NCBI RefSeq assembly: GCF_023893635.1
Contig: NZ_JAMWYK010000002.1
Span: 124,001-188,000, forward strand
DNA: 64,000 nucleotides
Direction: 5' to 3'
From: Fructobacillus apis
GTDB lineage: Bacteria > Bacillota > Bacilli > Lactobacillales > Lactobacillaceae
Every line of letters begins with the position of its first letter. The stretch's first letter is position 1. Shown one piece after another: positions 16,207 through 25,844 of the stretch. Both the position numbers and the translations under genes were made by a program. The notes under the pieces were generated by a model. The model was not told the DNA's origin. It searched no databases and was given only the letters and a program-made list of their open reading frames with translations.

Positions 16207-16878
16207 ATGACCATTCAACTTTACCTTGTCCGTCACGGACAAACTTATTTCAACTTGACCCGTCGCCTTCAGGGGCACTCCGACGCACCACTTACAGCGG
16301 CCGGAATCGAACACGGGCACGACGCCGGACGTCGTTTGGCAAAGATTCACTTTGCCGGCACGTACTCGTCTGATTTGACGCGCGCCATCCACACGGCCAA
16401 GTACCTGCTGTCAGAAAACCAAGCCGGTTCACCAACCTGGCCACAACAGTTACCTGACTTCCGTGAAGAAAACTTCGGTTCCTTTGAAGGAATCGATTCA
16501 CAGGTTTCCATGACGCAGATTAACGCCTTCTCAGACGAAGGTTTGTACAACGACTATTCCGACATGATTCAAAAGCGCGGAATGCCAGGTTCAATGGACT
16601 TGATTGCAAAGGCCGACCCTTACAACTTGGCCGAAGACTACAACGCCTTCATCACGCGCGTGAAGAAGGGCTTCTCTTACCTTTTGGAACACCACGAAGA
16701 CGGTGACAATGTATTAGTCGTGGCACACGGCACAACCATTCGGGCCATCGTGGATTACTTTGGTCACCCGGAAATGGCCGGCTCCTCTATCTATAACGGT
16801 GCGGTAACGAAAATCGCCCTTTCAGAAGATCGTGGCGAGGTTGAAGTATTCAACGATAATCAGACAACCTTTGAATGA
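16207..16878 (+). CDS. Histidine phosphatase superfamily protein (phosphoglycerate-mutase-like)
   Basis: 223 residues with the RHG motif LVRHGQTYFN at the N-terminus, the second catalytic region SDLTRAIHTA, an acidic REENFGSFEG and the C-terminal catalytic His in VVAHGTTIRAI. These define a cobB/gpmB-type phosphatase or mutase. The substrate cannot be read; GpmB-like phosphatases are more likely than a glycolytic mutase at this length. The ribosome site is AAAGGGAAG and the terminator is at 16890-16914. Confidence 0.88.
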   Translation: MTIQLYLVRHGQTYFNLTRRLQGHSDAPLTAAGIEHGHDAGRRLAKIHFAGTYSSDLTRAIHTAKYLLSENQAGSPTWPQQLPDFREENFGSFEGIDSQVSMTQINAFSDEGLYNDYSDMIQKRGMPGSMDLIAKADPYNLAEDYNAFITRVKKGFSYLLEHHEDGDNVLVVAHGTTIRAIVDYFGHPEMAGSSIYNGAVTKIALSEDRGEVEVFNDNQTTFE

Positions 16879-16889
16879 TGACGTTTTGG

Positions 16890-16914
16890 AGTCGGCCCTC
16901 GGGGCCGACTTTTT
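16890..16914 (+). terminator. Terminator after histidine phosphatase gene
   Basis: AGTCGGCC (16890-16897) pairs with GGCCGACT (16903-16910), then a T-run. Confidence 0.85.
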
Positions 16915-16942
16915 CAAATGAAAAAAATAAGAAAGATACGAT

Positions 16943-18244
16943 ATGGCACAAAACACTAGCACTGAAATCAGAGTTCGGCCCGTTATTCTCGCGGCGCTGC
17001 GACAAGATCAAAAGCAAAACCTCGACTATGAATTGGAAGAGCTCGCCAACTTAGCCAAGGCCAATAATTTGAAGCCTGTCGAGACCTACATTCAAGCCCT
17101 TGAACGTCCAAACCCCGCCACCTATTTCGGTAAGGGAAAGGTCGAGGAGCTCGAAGCGGCAGTTCGCACCTACGAAGCCGAGATGATTGTCATGAACGAC
17201 GAGCTCTCCCCTTCCCAGATTCGAAACCTTGAAGAAAAGACCGGCACGACCGTCGTTGACCGCACGGGCCTCATCCTGGACATCTTTGCCCAACGTGCCC
17301 AAACCAAAGTTGCCAAGCTTCAAGTTCAACTGGCTCGCTTGGAATACCAGCTCCCTCGCTTGCGTACCTCAATGTCTGTTTCCATGGATCAGCAAACGGG
17401 TGCCGGTGGTGGTGGCTTCACGTCTCGTGGTGCCGGTGAAACCAAGCTCGAACAGTCCCGTCGTCGTCTGACAGGTGAGATGGTCGCCATCAAAAAGGAA
17501 CTCGCGGCCCTTCAAAAGGACACAACGACTCAGGGCAAGCAGCGTCAGGAATCCAACACGAAGACCGTCGCCCTCGTTGGTTACACGAACGCCGGTAAGT
17601 CCACGTTGATGAACCGCTTACTCGCCCGCTTCGGCCAGGGTGCTTTGACGGACGATTCCAAGCAGGTCTTTGAAAAGGACATGCTTTTCGCCACGTTGAA
17701 CACGACGATTCGTCAACTCACGTTGCCAGACAAAAAGAAGTTCTTGCTGTCCGACACGGTTGGTTTCGTTTCCAAGCTTCCCCACCACTTGGTGGCCGCC
17801 TTTGAGTCGACCTTGCAAGAAGCCGCAAACGCCGACCTTCTCTTACAAGTTGTGGACGTTTCAGACGAACACCACCAGGACATGATGAAGACGACGGAAG
17901 AAACCTTAGGCCGCCTTGGCATTAAGGATAAGGCGATGATTACTGTCTTTAATAAAGCTGACAAAGTCGATATCGCCTTTCCACAGGTGGACGGCGAATC
18001 GGCCATTACGATTTCAGCAAAGGACGAGAAGTCACAAGACGAACTGCTTGGCTTAATCAAACAGGAGCTCTTCTCGGACCTTGAAGAAGTAACGTTGTAC
18101 GTTCCTTTCGCAGATTCAGCCGTTGTGTCAACCATTCTAGGTTCACACGAAGCGATCAAGCAGGACTTCAACGAAGAAGGAACGGTGTTAACCGTTGCCC
18201 TCGATGCGGGTGAAGTCAGCCGCTATCAAAAGTACATCAAATAA
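16943..18244 (+). CDS. hflX: GTPase HflX
   Basis: 433 residues. A ribosome-splitting GTPase that rescues stalled or heat-damaged ribosomes. N-terminal HflX domain (1-195) with NPATYFGKGKVEEL and the glycine-rich linker GAGGGGFTSRGAGETKLE, then a G domain with G1 GYTNAGKST, G3 DTVGF and G4 NKAD. The C-terminal domain follows. A monocistronic unit between two terminators. Confidence 0.96.
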   Translation: MAQNTSTEIRVRPVILAALRQDQKQNLDYELEELANLAKANNLKPVETYIQALERPNPATYFGKGKVEELEAAVRTYEAEMIVMNDELSPSQIRNLEEKTGTTVVDRTGLILDIFAQRAQTKVAKLQVQLARLEYQLPRLRTSMSVSMDQQTGAGGGGFTSRGAGETKLEQSRRRLTGEMVAIKKELAALQKDTTTQGKQRQESNTKTVALVGYTNAGKSTLMNRLLARFGQGALTDDSKQVFEKDMLFATLNTTIRQLTLPDKKKFLLSDTVGFVSKLPHHLVAAFESTLQEAANADLLLQVVDVSDEHHQDMMKTTEETLGRLGIKDKAMITVFNKADKVDIAFPQVDGESAITISAKDEKSQDELLGLIKQELFSDLEEVTLYVPFADSAVVSTILGSHEAIKQDFNEEGTVLTVALDAGEVSRYQKYIK

Positions 18245-18249
18245 AGAAA

Positions 18250-18277
18250 AAGCAGGCTCAATTGAACCTGCTTTTTT
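18250..18277 (+). terminator. Terminator after hflX
   Basis: AAGCAGG/CCTGCTT stem extended by the self-complementary TCAATTGA, followed by six T. Confidence 0.75.
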
Positions 18278-18392
18278 GATGCTCCTTTTTCTAACAAAAA
18301 AGACGTCCCGGGAGAAATCAATCCCAGCACGACTTTTGCAAATAAAAAGGCAGACATTGCTGTCTGCCAAAAGTGATTGCCTTGCGGCCTTA

Positions 18393-18464
18393 TTGCCCCT
18401 GCTGGGATCGAACCAGCGCATAGAGGTACCAAAAACCTCTGCCTTACCACTTGGCCAAGGGGCA
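18393..18464 (-). tRNA. tRNA-Gln (anticodon TTG)
   Basis: Minus strand: acceptor TGCCCCT/AGGGGCA with discriminator A, D arm GCC-GGC, anticodon stem GAGGT/ACCTC with loop TTTTGGT giving anticodon TTG, T arm GCTGG-TTCGATC-CCAGC. 72 nt. Confidence 0.93.
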
Positions 18465-18494
18465 ATCGTAAGATACCAGCTGCATAAGCAGCGA

Positions 18495-18577
18495 TGGGGG
18501 CGGTAGGATTCGAACCTACGAACCCGAAGGAACGGAGTTACAGTCCGTCGCGTTTAGCCAGACTTCGCTACACCCCC
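18495..18577 (-). tRNA. tRNA-Tyr (anticodon GTA)
   Basis: Minus strand: acceptor GGGGGTG/CGCCCCC, anticodon stem ACGGA/TCCGT with loop CTGTAAC giving GTA, and a long variable arm as expected for bacterial tRNA-Tyr. 83 nt. It lies 30 bases upstream of tRNA-Gln on the same strand and is probably co-transcribed. Confidence 0.93.
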
Positions 18578-18672
18578 GAATGCCTTACGACTTAAATATT
18601 ATATCAAGGTCAGCCCGATGCTGCAAGGGCTTTTTTGACTTTTACAACAGAAATGACTATTTCAGATACAAA

Positions 18673-18702
18673 AAAAGGACAACCTTTCGGTTGCCCCTTT
18701 TC
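18673..18702 (-). terminator. Terminator after the MMPL gene
   Basis: AAAGG-CAACC and GGTTG-CCTTT with loop TTTC; minus-strand T-run follows. Confidence 0.65.
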
Positions 18703-18710
18703 TTTAACGT

Positions 18711-20984
18711 TTAGTTTTTCTTACCTGGAAAAGCCCAGTTCCACTTTCCGAAGACCTTCAACATCGCTGGCACAAAGAGCAAGCGAACGAAGAAGGCATC
18801 GAAGAAGATACCAAAGGCCAAAGCCAATCCCAATGACTTCGTCGTTGGGTCTGGGTTCAAGGCAAAGGATCCAAAGACAGCAATCATGATCAATGCCGCC
18901 GTCACCACGATTGGACCTGAATCCTGCATGGCCACCGTTACGGCACGGTCGTTATCCTGCGTCTTCTTATATTCTTCACGCGCACGTGACACCATGAAGA
19001 CTTCGTAATCCATGGCCAAACCGAAGAGGATGGCCGTCACAATGATTGGCAAGAAGGAAATCAGCGGTGCACCCTTTGATACGGCGAAGATTGACTTCAG
19101 GAAGCCGTCTTGGATAACAAGCGTCGTGAATCCAAATGATGCCAAGAGTGACAATCCGAAACCAATCATGGCCACTGCTGGCACGATGAAGGAACGGAAG
19201 ACCACCATCAACAAGATGAAGGCCAAAACCATAATCGTGAAGACGAAGATTGGCGTCGCGTTGTTTAACTTTTCCGTGATGTCCAAGTTAACCGCGTTCA
19301 CACCCGTCATCGTAATTGAAGCGTCGTACTTCTTGTCCGTCGTGTTGGAGTAGTCCTTGATTTTGTTAACCAAGTCGGTTGTCTGCTTTGCAGCAGATCC
19401 CTTTTCAGGGGTAATCATAATCAAAGCGTACTTACCGGATTCTGAAACCATGAATGGCTGTCCGGCCTGTTGCATGATAGCGCCCTTAATTTGAGCTTGA
19501 ACGGCTGCCTTATCGGCGTCCGTTGGCATCTGGCCCGTTGCTCGGGCCTTTGCCATCAATTCTTGTTGGGCCTTAGCAGACATTTCTTGCTGCAAGGTAG
19601 CAGCCTTTTGTTGGTCCACAGAAAGCGTCTTCAATGACTTAGCGCCATCCAACTTCGCGATGTGGTCCGTCATCTTCTTCAAGTTGGCTTGCTTGTCGGC
19701 ATCGCTTGTCTTACCGTCCATCTTAACAACGGCAACGAGCGGTGCGTTCACACCTTCTCCGAACTTATCAGAAACAATGTCGTATGCTTGGCGTTCCGTG
19801 CGGTTTTCTGGCAATGAACCGTTGTATGGCATACCCAAGCGCATGTGTTGCGTTGGAATAGCCAAGGCACCCAAAGCAACCACAACGGCAACAATGATGA
19901 CCCATGGCTTACCCGTCAAAAACTTCGTGAACTTTGAAGGCTTGTTGGCCATGTCGTCGACCGTCTTCGTTGCAGGCTTGATGAACTTAGCAAGCAAAGC
20001 AATCAAGGCTGGCAAGAACGTCAAGGCTGAGAAGACCGCAAAGGCGATGGCGAAGGCTGCTGCAACACCCATTGTCGTCACGAATTCGATTCCGGCAAAG
20101 GCCAAACCGAGGACGGCGATGATAACCGTGACACCGGCGAAGATAACAGAAGCACCAGCTTCTGAAACAGCCATTCCAAGTGCCTTTTGACGGTCGCCGT
20201 TCGTGTCGGCCAAGTCGGTCTTGTAGCGGTTCAAGATGAAGAGCGCGTAATCAATTCCAACGGCTAGTGACAACATCACGGCCAAAGTCTGTGAGACGGA
20301 AGCCATCGTCATGAAGTTCGTTCCGATAGTAACGAGCATGATTCCTGATCCCAAACCAACGAGGGCTGAGATGATTGGCATTCCAGCGGTTACGAAGGAT
20401 CGGAACAAAACGAGCAACAAGACGAAGGCGATTGCAATTCCGATTAATTCGGATGTCCCACCAAAGTCAAGCGCGTGAACCTGAACAGAACCCGTGTAGG
20501 CAACCTTCACATCGTTGCTCTTCACGTCTGTATCAAACTTCTTCATCACACCGTCAATGGCACGACGAGGAACATTCGTTGAGCTTTCCTTGTATGTGAT
20601 GTCAACGTAAGTAGTCGTCTTATCAGATGAAACGTTACCCATTTCGTATGGGTTTTGAATCATCTTGATGTCCTTACCGTACTTGTCTTGCACATCCTTG
20701 ATGGCAGCAACAACTTCGGCCTTGGTCTTATCATCCGTGACTTCCCCGTTCTTCTTTTGAATAACAGCCTTCATCGTTCCGGCGTTGGGGTTTTGGTTAA
20801 ACTCCTTTTCCAGCGTTGATTGGATGTTTGTCGAAGGAATTCCTGAAATCGTCAGGTTTTGCGTGTAGTGTGACCCAAAGCCAAGGGCCCCTGCTGCCAA
20901 CGCGGCAACAACGATTACCCAGGCAAAGAATGTCTTGAATTTATTTTTGTAAATCCATTCTCCTAAGCGCTTTAACATAAGCAT
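18711..20984 (-). CDS. MMPL-family (RND-like) membrane transporter
   Basis: 757 residues, two repeats each with an N-terminal membrane helix, a large outside loop and a cluster of five more helices. Helix 1 is FFAWVIVVAALAAGALGFG (about 19-37). The family signature in the first bundle, LAVGIDYALFILNRYKTDL, and its partner in the second, FGLAMDYEVFMVSRAREEY, carry the proton-relay Asp-Tyr pairs. MMPL proteins export lipids, drugs or siderophores. A divergent TetR-type regulator lies 118 bases upstream, pointing to an inducible efflux pump; the substrate is unknown. Confidence 0.9.
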   Translation of the reverse strand: MLMLKRLGEWIYKNKFKTFFAWVIVVAALAAGALGFGSHYTQNLTISGIPSTNIQSTLEKEFNQNPNAGTMKAVIQKKNGEVTDDKTKAEVVAAIKDVQDKYGKDIKMIQNPYEMGNVSSDKTTTYVDITYKESSTNVPRRAIDGVMKKFDTDVKSNDVKVAYTGSVQVHALDFGGTSELIGIAIAFVLLLVLFRSFVTAGMPIISALVGLGSGIMLVTIGTNFMTMASVSQTLAVMLSLAVGIDYALFILNRYKTDLADTNGDRQKALGMAVSEAGASVIFAGVTVIIAVLGLAFAGIEFVTTMGVAAAFAIAFAVFSALTFLPALIALLAKFIKPATKTVDDMANKPSKFTKFLTGKPWVIIVAVVVALGALAIPTQHMRLGMPYNGSLPENRTERQAYDIVSDKFGEGVNAPLVAVVKMDGKTSDADKQANLKKMTDHIAKLDGAKSLKTLSVDQQKAATLQQEMSAKAQQELMAKARATGQMPTDADKAAVQAQIKGAIMQQAGQPFMVSESGKYALIMITPEKGSAAKQTTDLVNKIKDYSNTTDKKYDASITMTGVNAVNLDITEKLNNATPIFVFTIMVLAFILLMVVFRSFIVPAVAMIGFGLSLLASFGFTTLVIQDGFLKSIFAVSKGAPLISFLPIIVTAILFGLAMDYEVFMVSRAREEYKKTQDNDRAVTVAMQDSGPIVVTAALIMIAVFGSFALNPDPTTKSLGLALAFGIFFDAFFVRLLFVPAMLKVFGKWNWAFPGKKN

Positions 20985-21102
20985 TCTCCTATTTCTATTA
21001 ATTAACTGTATTCATTTTAGACGTGGAAAAAAGAAACAGAAAGGGTTAAAATTGAGATACTGTTCAACACCGAGACAAGAAAAGGAAAGTGTTCCAGATA
21101 TT

Positions 21103-21612
21103 ATGGCGAATAAAACATTCACCCTCATGCACCAACATCTTTTGGAGTCAGCTTCCGAAGCTTTGACGAAAATTCCTTTTTCAAAGCTTTCCGTGAAGCA
21201 CATTTGCGAACAAGCCGAAGTGAACCGAAACACTTTTTACCGGCATTTTGACGACAAGTACCAACTCCTTGAAATGATGATCCGCCTCACGATGGAAAAA
21301 GCAACCGAAGAAATCGACATGGAAGCTTTTCGTGATGCCCCCTTCACCATCATTCATAACCTGTCGTTTAAAGACGCCCTGAACGTCTTGGACTTTCAAC
21401 TTCAAGACAAGGTTTTCGAAGAGCAATTCTACAACGGAGTATTTAAAGAACTGACCCGCCTTGCCAACTCTTCCGAAATTCTCTGGTTGCTTGGAAGCGT
21501 TCAAGTGGTTCACATTTGGAACCAGAACTTAAAAAAGCCCTACTCAATTCACAAGGATTACGAACTCTTTGATGAAATCATTCGCACCCAGAAATTCCCT
21601 GGAATCGATTAG
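21103..21612 (+). CDS. TetR-family regulator, divergent from the MMPL transporter
   Basis: 169 residues from ATG 21103 (MANKTFTLMHQHLLES). An upstream in-frame TTG at 21052 would add 17 residues of poor quality and is rejected. N-terminal TetR DNA-binding domain (about 10-60) with the helix-turn-helix SVKHICEQAEVNRNTFYRHF; the C-terminal ligand domain is of the TetR_C_7-like type. It most likely represses the MMPL gene. I saw no convincing palindrome in the 20985-21102 gap. Confidence 0.85.
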   Translation: MANKTFTLMHQHLLESASEALTKIPFSKLSVKHICEQAEVNRNTFYRHFDDKYQLLEMMIRLTMEKATEEIDMEAFRDAPFTIIHNLSFKDALNVLDFQLQDKVFEEQFYNGVFKELTRLANSSEILWLLGSVQVVHIWNQNLKKPYSIHKDYELFDEIIRTQKFPGID

Positions 21613-21617
21613 ATATG

Positions 21618-21649
21618 AAAAAGCCAAGACTTTCCGTCTTGGCTTTTTT
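21618..21649. terminator. Terminator between TetR and CPBP genes
   Basis: AAAAGCCAAGAC and GTCTTGGCTTTTTT with a short loop; serves both convergent genes. Confidence 0.8.
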
Positions 21650-21650
21650 C

Positions 21651-22433
21651 TTATTTCAATAACATGTAAAGCGTCAAGATTTGTACCCATCCATTGTGGA
21701 AGACGTGGAGCAAAATCGACGAGGACAGTTTGTCAGTCTTTTGATAAACGAATGCCAGCGCCATCCCCAAAATCAAGTATGGCGGCAAGTCCAACAAGGA
21801 TACCCAAGTGTATGATCCAAGGTGGTAAAGGCCAAACAAGAGGCCTGAGAAAAGCATCGTCAGGTAGCTTTTCTGGTTTTTCTTGAAGGCCTTGAAGAAC
21901 ACGCCACGAAAGAGCAACTCTTCCATGACCGGACCAATGAAAACAATGATGATGGATAAGACCACCATTGAGTAACGACCACCCATGTTCATCAATTGAT
22001 CGATTGCGGCTTGGTTTTCCGTTGTGTCCTGAGACCACTGTGAAAAGAAGCTCACCTGTACCATTGACCACACGGACAAGGCCGCAAAGGCAATCACGTA
22101 AACGGATGCGATGAAACCTAACTCGTTCAAGTCCGGCAGGGAAATCCGCTTCAATGAAAGAGAGGACTTCCACTTCCCCTTCATGACGGGCAGGCCGCCA
22201 TCAGTAAGATAGGCAACCGCCTTGTAGGTAAATACGACGGCGAGAACTAATCCGATGGCGAGCCACAGATAACGGAACGGTCCTTGGAAGAAAACCGACA
22301 GTTGCGTCATCGACATCGCGACAAATTCAAGCGCGAAAAAAGTCAAAAAAACAAAGCAGTGCAGAACAAAGGAAGCGACTGCTTTTGTTTTATCATGTTG
22401 ATGAAAGAATGTTGCAAGTTTTTTTGTATTCAT
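21651..22433 (-). CDS. CPBP-family intramembrane metalloprotease (CAAX protease-like)
   Basis: 260 residues with about seven membrane segments. Motif 1 is EELLFRGVFFK (EExxxR) and motif 2 YHLGSYTW with the conserved His, the hallmarks of the Abi/CPBP family. Members in lactic acid bacteria include bacteriocin self-immunity proteins, but no bacteriocin gene is seen nearby, so a housekeeping membrane-protease role is as likely. Confidence 0.88.
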   Translation of the reverse strand: MNTKKLATFFHQHDKTKAVASFVLHCFVFLTFFALEFVAMSMTQLSVFFQGPFRYLWLAIGLVLAVVFTYKAVAYLTDGGLPVMKGKWKSSLSLKRISLPDLNELGFIASVYVIAFAALSVWSMVQVSFFSQWSQDTTENQAAIDQLMNMGGRYSMVVLSIIIVFIGPVMEELLFRGVFFKAFKKNQKSYLTMLFSGLLFGLYHLGSYTWVSLLDLPPYLILGMALAFVYQKTDKLSSSILLHVFHNGWVQILTLYMLLK

Positions 22434-22499
22434 TTCTAACCTCTGTACTTGCCACAGAATACCACAGGAACAGGCTTCCTTGCAATTATAGGCGCTGTT

Positions 22500-22988
22500 T
22501 TAGAGCTTTACTTCCCCTGCGCTTTCGGCCTCGGTATCCCGTTCGGAAGGAAGTAGTTTGATCAATACGTCAGCGAGCAAGAAGAAGACGGTCAAAAGTG
22601 TTGTCAAAATCGTTGCGTAGCCGTTCAAGACATACTGTGAAAGATAAATAAAGGCAGCAAGGTATAACGCCAACTCCACCAGGAAGAACCAGGAAGAGAT
22701 ACCGGTGTCTTTGTATCGGCGGAAAGACATCGTGAGGTTTGGCAAGAGCGTTCCAATGATGAAGAGAACAGCAAACATCATCCAAATCAGCGCCGCAAAG
22801 GCGAAGATGATGTCTAAAATACGAGGCAGCATCACATCGGTCAGGATGCGGACAAAGCCATCCGCTCCAGCTGCAAAAAGCGCCAAAATGACTAAGTTCG
22901 CAAAGGTAGCCAACCAGTAATCTTTGCGTGACGTCTTTTCTTTTACATTGAACGTCAGGGTGATGAATTTAAAGTATGCGTCAATCAT
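22500..22988 (-). CDS. DUF805 family membrane protein
   Basis: 162 residues with four hydrophobic segments. KTSRKDYWLATFANLVILAL near the N-terminus and MSFRRYKDTGISSWFFL match the RxxYW and RRL(H/K)DTG motifs of DUF805. Function unknown. A TATAAT lies upstream on the minus strand near 23022. Confidence 0.85.
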   Translation of the reverse strand: MIDAYFKFITLTFNVKEKTSRKDYWLATFANLVILALFAAGADGFVRILTDVMLPRILDIIFAFAALIWMMFAVLFIIGTLLPNLTMSFRRYKDTGISSWFFLVELALYLAAFIYLSQYVLNGYATILTTLLTVFFLLADVLIKLLPSERDTEAESAGEVKL

Positions 22989-23064
22989 CTCTCTACTCCT
23001 TACCTCTTAAGTACTACTATTATAACATTTTTAAAGTTACAGACTATACTTATTCTAAAGTAAC

Positions 23065-23092
23065 AAAAAAAAGAGCCTTTCGGCTCTTTTTA
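23065..23092 (-). terminator. Terminator after HAD gene
   Basis: AAGAGCC, loop TTTC, GGCTCTT; minus-strand run of eight T follows. Confidence 0.8.
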
Positions 23093-23914
23093 TTTGAGTA
23101 CTTTTTCTTGGATGGTCTTTATCACACCCGCTTCGACATTCGGCGCAAGCGCCTCTTTGTCATGGGCTTCGTGCATAAAGGCCGATGCGTTCGGCATCAA
23201 GTAGGCGTGCTCATATTTACTTAGCATTTCAAGGTCGTTGGAGTTATCACCAAAGACCATGACTTCGTCGTCTTTAATACCGTAGTGTTCTTGTAGGATG
23301 GCCAAGGCGTTTGCCTTATTCACATCCTTTGGCAAGATGTCGACGGATCCAAAACCAGAGCCCGTCACGTGAATGTCTGCTCCGAACAAGTTGCGAATCT
23401 CATGCACGTATTTCTGCACTTCTTCGTGTGGCCAAATGAAAGCAACGCCCAGAATCTGGTCATCGATTTCCATGAACTTTTCAACTTGCATCACGTTTGG
23501 ATAGAAGCGAGACAGCATATCTTGCACTTCCTTTGTGGCATGGTTGGACACGTAAGTACCACGCGTTCCAGTCAAAACAATCAAGTTATCGTTTGACTGC
23601 GGATTGTTCGTGTTCCAATCGAGGACCGTTGCAATCTGCTTTGGTGTTAAATAAACGGCCGAAAGCAACTGACCGTGCGTGGCCACAACGGAACCGTTGG
23701 AACCGACAAAATCAATTTGATCGTACAGGTCGTATTTCTCCATTGGCGAAAACAGTTCCTGTAGGTTTTCCAGTTGACGACCAGAGGCCGCCACAAAACG
23801 AATGTTTTTTTCTTTCAACTGTGCCAAAACCTTAGCGAATTGTTCTTGATCGTAGTGATCTTCACCCGCTAAGAATGTTCCGTCCATGTCGGACGCAATT
23901 AATTTAATGGTCAT
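23090..23914 (-). CDS. Cof-type HAD phosphatase
   Basis: 274 residues. HAD motif I ASDMDGTFL with both aspartates, motif II VAASGRQ, motif IV FGDNSNDLEML, and a large C2B cap between them. This is the Cof/YidA sugar- or nucleotide-phosphate phosphatase subfamily; the specific substrate is not predictable. Its stop overlaps the terminator by a few bases. Confidence 0.9.
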   Translation of the reverse strand: MTIKLIASDMDGTFLAGEDHYDQEQFAKVLAQLKEKNIRFVAASGRQLENLQELFSPMEKYDLYDQIDFVGSNGSVVATHGQLLSAVYLTPKQIATVLDWNTNNPQSNDNLIVLTGTRGTYVSNHATKEVQDMLSRFYPNVMQVEKFMEIDDQILGVAFIWPHEEVQKYVHEIRNLFGADIHVTGSGFGSVDILPKDVNKANALAILQEHYGIKDDEVMVFGDNSNDLEMLSKYEHAYLMPNASAFMHEAHDKEALAPNVEAGVIKTIQEKVLK

Positions 23915-23965
23915 ATTTCGCCTTTCTCGATAACGTCGGGAGGGCTATTGATTCATTGCTTAATC

Positions 23966-25006
23966 TTAAGCAAAGCCTTCTAAGTATTTTTCATAGGAAG
24001 CTTCGTCCAAAACATAATCCAATTCACCAATGTATTCAACGTGTGGATCATGGTAAGCAAAACCGTGCTTGAACTTGTAGAGCCCGTCTTCCGAAACAAA
24101 ATCGCCAACACCACCGAAGTCGTAACGAACCTTTTTTTGGGAAAGCCCCCACTTCAACATCTCCCATTGGATGAGGTATGGTGGGTAATGCTTGGCAAAG
24201 GCACGGTTTGAACCGGCGTACATGTACCAAATCTTGTCACCGTAGGCAAAGCCAATACCAGCTGCGACCACTTGCCCTTCGAAGTGAGCCAAAAAGACGC
24301 GGAAGGCATCGTCGCCATCCCAGAGTTCTTGCATTCGGTAAAAGTATTCGATTGGACGGTGAGTGATTCCTTGAGCCTTTGCCATCATCTTGTAGGTTTC
24401 AAAGAAAGCGTCAATATCTTCCTTTGAAGTACCAGATGTGATGGTCACGCCATCCTTAATGGCACGACGGATTTGGTTTCGGTAGTCACGCTTGAAGTGC
24501 AACATGAGTTGCTCTTCGTTTTCAATAACCGAAGCGCCTTCCCCACGTCCGTCGTAGAACAACACGACGTTCTTTCGTGGTTGGATGTTACCGTGCATGT
24601 TTTTTACATTCACGTTGCGGGTCTTGAAGCCCGCTTCTTGATAAGCTTGATCAAGCTTTTCATCAAATTCGACTTCTGGATCCATGCGAACCAAGAAGAC
24701 GTTTTCAGGTAAGTTCTCGACTGCTTCTTTGACCAATGATGAAATCAGGTCCACGTCTGAAACGTTTGCGACCGGTCCCTTTGGACAATAGGCTAATAAC
24801 TTACCGGGAACTGCTTCAATGGTTAACACGGCCATTGCCGCAACGATGTCCCCCGCTTCGTTTTCGCGGTAGAGGTACAAATGACCCCAGTTGGCTTTTA
24901 ATTCACCCCACTTAGGGTCTTGGGTCACCTGACCGTTTGCTGCTTCACGAACAAAGCGTTGGTACTTTTCGACCTGCTTTGCATCGTTTAAATCAAGAAC
25001 TGCCAT
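23966..25006 (-). CDS. FemABX-type peptidoglycan bridge aminoacyltransferase
   Basis: 346 residues, two GNAT-like halves. It adds amino acids from aminoacyl-tRNA to the lipid II stem peptide (interpeptide bridge). Diagnostic stretches are QDPKWGELKANWGHLYLYRE, LMLHFKRDYRNQIRRAIKDG and the C-terminal RYDFGGVGDFVSEDGLYKFK. It lies 3 bases downstream of rex in one operon. Which amino acid it adds (Ala or Ser in Weissella-like organisms) is not visible. The start is ATG 25006. Confidence 0.92.
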   Translation of the reverse strand: MAVLDLNDAKQVEKYQRFVREAANGQVTQDPKWGELKANWGHLYLYRENEAGDIVAAMAVLTIEAVPGKLLAYCPKGPVANVSDVDLISSLVKEAVENLPENVFLVRMDPEVEFDEKLDQAYQEAGFKTRNVNVKNMHGNIQPRKNVVLFYDGRGEGASVIENEEQLMLHFKRDYRNQIRRAIKDGVTITSGTSKEDIDAFFETYKMMAKAQGITHRPIEYFYRMQELWDGDDAFRVFLAHFEGQVVAAGIGFAYGDKIWYMYAGSNRAFAKHYPPYLIQWEMLKWGLSQKKVRYDFGGVGDFVSEDGLYKFKHGFAYHDPHVEYIGELDYVLDEASYEKYLEGFA

Positions 25007-25009
25007 GAA

Positions 25010-25657
25010 TTACTTTCCTGTCGTGATGGTTGCGTAGTTTTGAATAAAGTAGACCAAGGTCTGCAATTCGTTCGTCAAATCAACGTTTTGAACACGAACG
25101 CCGTCTGGAACGGAAACACGGAGCGGCGTAAAGTTCATGATTCCCTTAACGCCCGCTTCAACCAATTGGTCGGTGATGCCTTGCGCTTCTTCTTGTGGCA
25201 CCGTCAAGATGGCAACGTTAATGCGTTGCGCACGGATTTGCTCTTCCAATTCAGTCATGTCGTAGATTGGCACACCGGACAAGATCTTACCGCGGTGTTC
25301 GTTAATGTCGAAGGCAGCCGCGATACGCATGTTTGATGATTGGTGGAAGTTAAAGTTCAAGAGGGCTTGTCCCAAGTGACCAACTCCAATCAAAGCGACG
25401 TTAATCAATGAGCTTTGATCCAAGACCTTCGCAAAGAATGACAACAACGCCTTCACGTCGTATCCATAACCACGCTTACCCAAGGCACCGAAGTATGAAA
25501 AGTCACGACGAATCGTCGCGGCATCAAACTTTGTGGCTTCCGCCAATTCCGCAGATGAGATGCGGCTAGTCCCGGCATCCTCCAGGAAAGTTAAGTAGCG
25601 GTAGTAAATTGGCAGCCGTTTGGCGGTTGCACGAGGAATTTTTGCTTGTTCATTCAT
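25010..25657 (-). CDS. rex: Redox-sensing transcriptional repressor Rex
   Basis: 215 residues. N-terminal winged helix ([25 protein letters not shown]) and C-terminal NAD(H)-binding Rossmann domain ([13 protein letters not shown]). Rex releases its operators when NADH/NAD+ is high and controls fermentation genes. The upstream region carries several TTGTGAAA half-sites, consistent with autoregulation. Confidence 0.95.
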   Translation of the reverse strand: MNEQAKIPRATAKRLPIYYRYLTFLEDAGTSRISSAELAEATKFDAATIRRDFSYFGALGKRGYGYDVKALLSFFAKVLDQSSLINVALIGVGHLGQALLNFNFHQSSNMRIAAAFDINEHRGKILSGVPIYDMTELEEQIRAQRINVAILTVPQEEAQGITDQLVEAGVKGIMNFTPLRVSVPDGVRVQNVDLTNELQTLVYFIQNYATITTGK

Positions 25658-25680
25658 CGTCTATTCTCCATTCGTTTTAT

Positions 25681-25768
25681 TTGTGAAAACACAGTTGTTT
25701 GTGAACTATATTGTTTATATTATAGCATATTATAAGACTTTGTGAAATGCGTTTGCTCAACTTTCACA
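25681..25768. promoter_or_regulatory. Cluster of Rex-like half-sites upstream of rex
   Basis: TTGTGAAA at 25681-25688 and 25740-25747, TTGTGAAC at 25699-25706, and the inverted half TTTCACA at 25762-25768. The Rex consensus is TTGTGAAA-N4-TTTCACAA; here halves are more widely spaced, so only partial operators are seen. A minus-strand AT-rich promoter lies between them. Confidence 0.4.
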
Positions 25769-25814
25769 TTATTTTTATCACATTCTCTTAAAAATACACG
25801 GTCTTAAATTATAT

Positions 25815-25843
25815 AAAAAAACAGGGCATTTGCCCTGTTTTTG
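25815..25843 (-). terminator. Terminator after tsaD
   Basis: ACAGGGCA/TGCCCTGT with a two-base loop; minus-strand run of T (plus A at 25815-25820). Confidence 0.8.
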
Positions 25844-25844
25844 T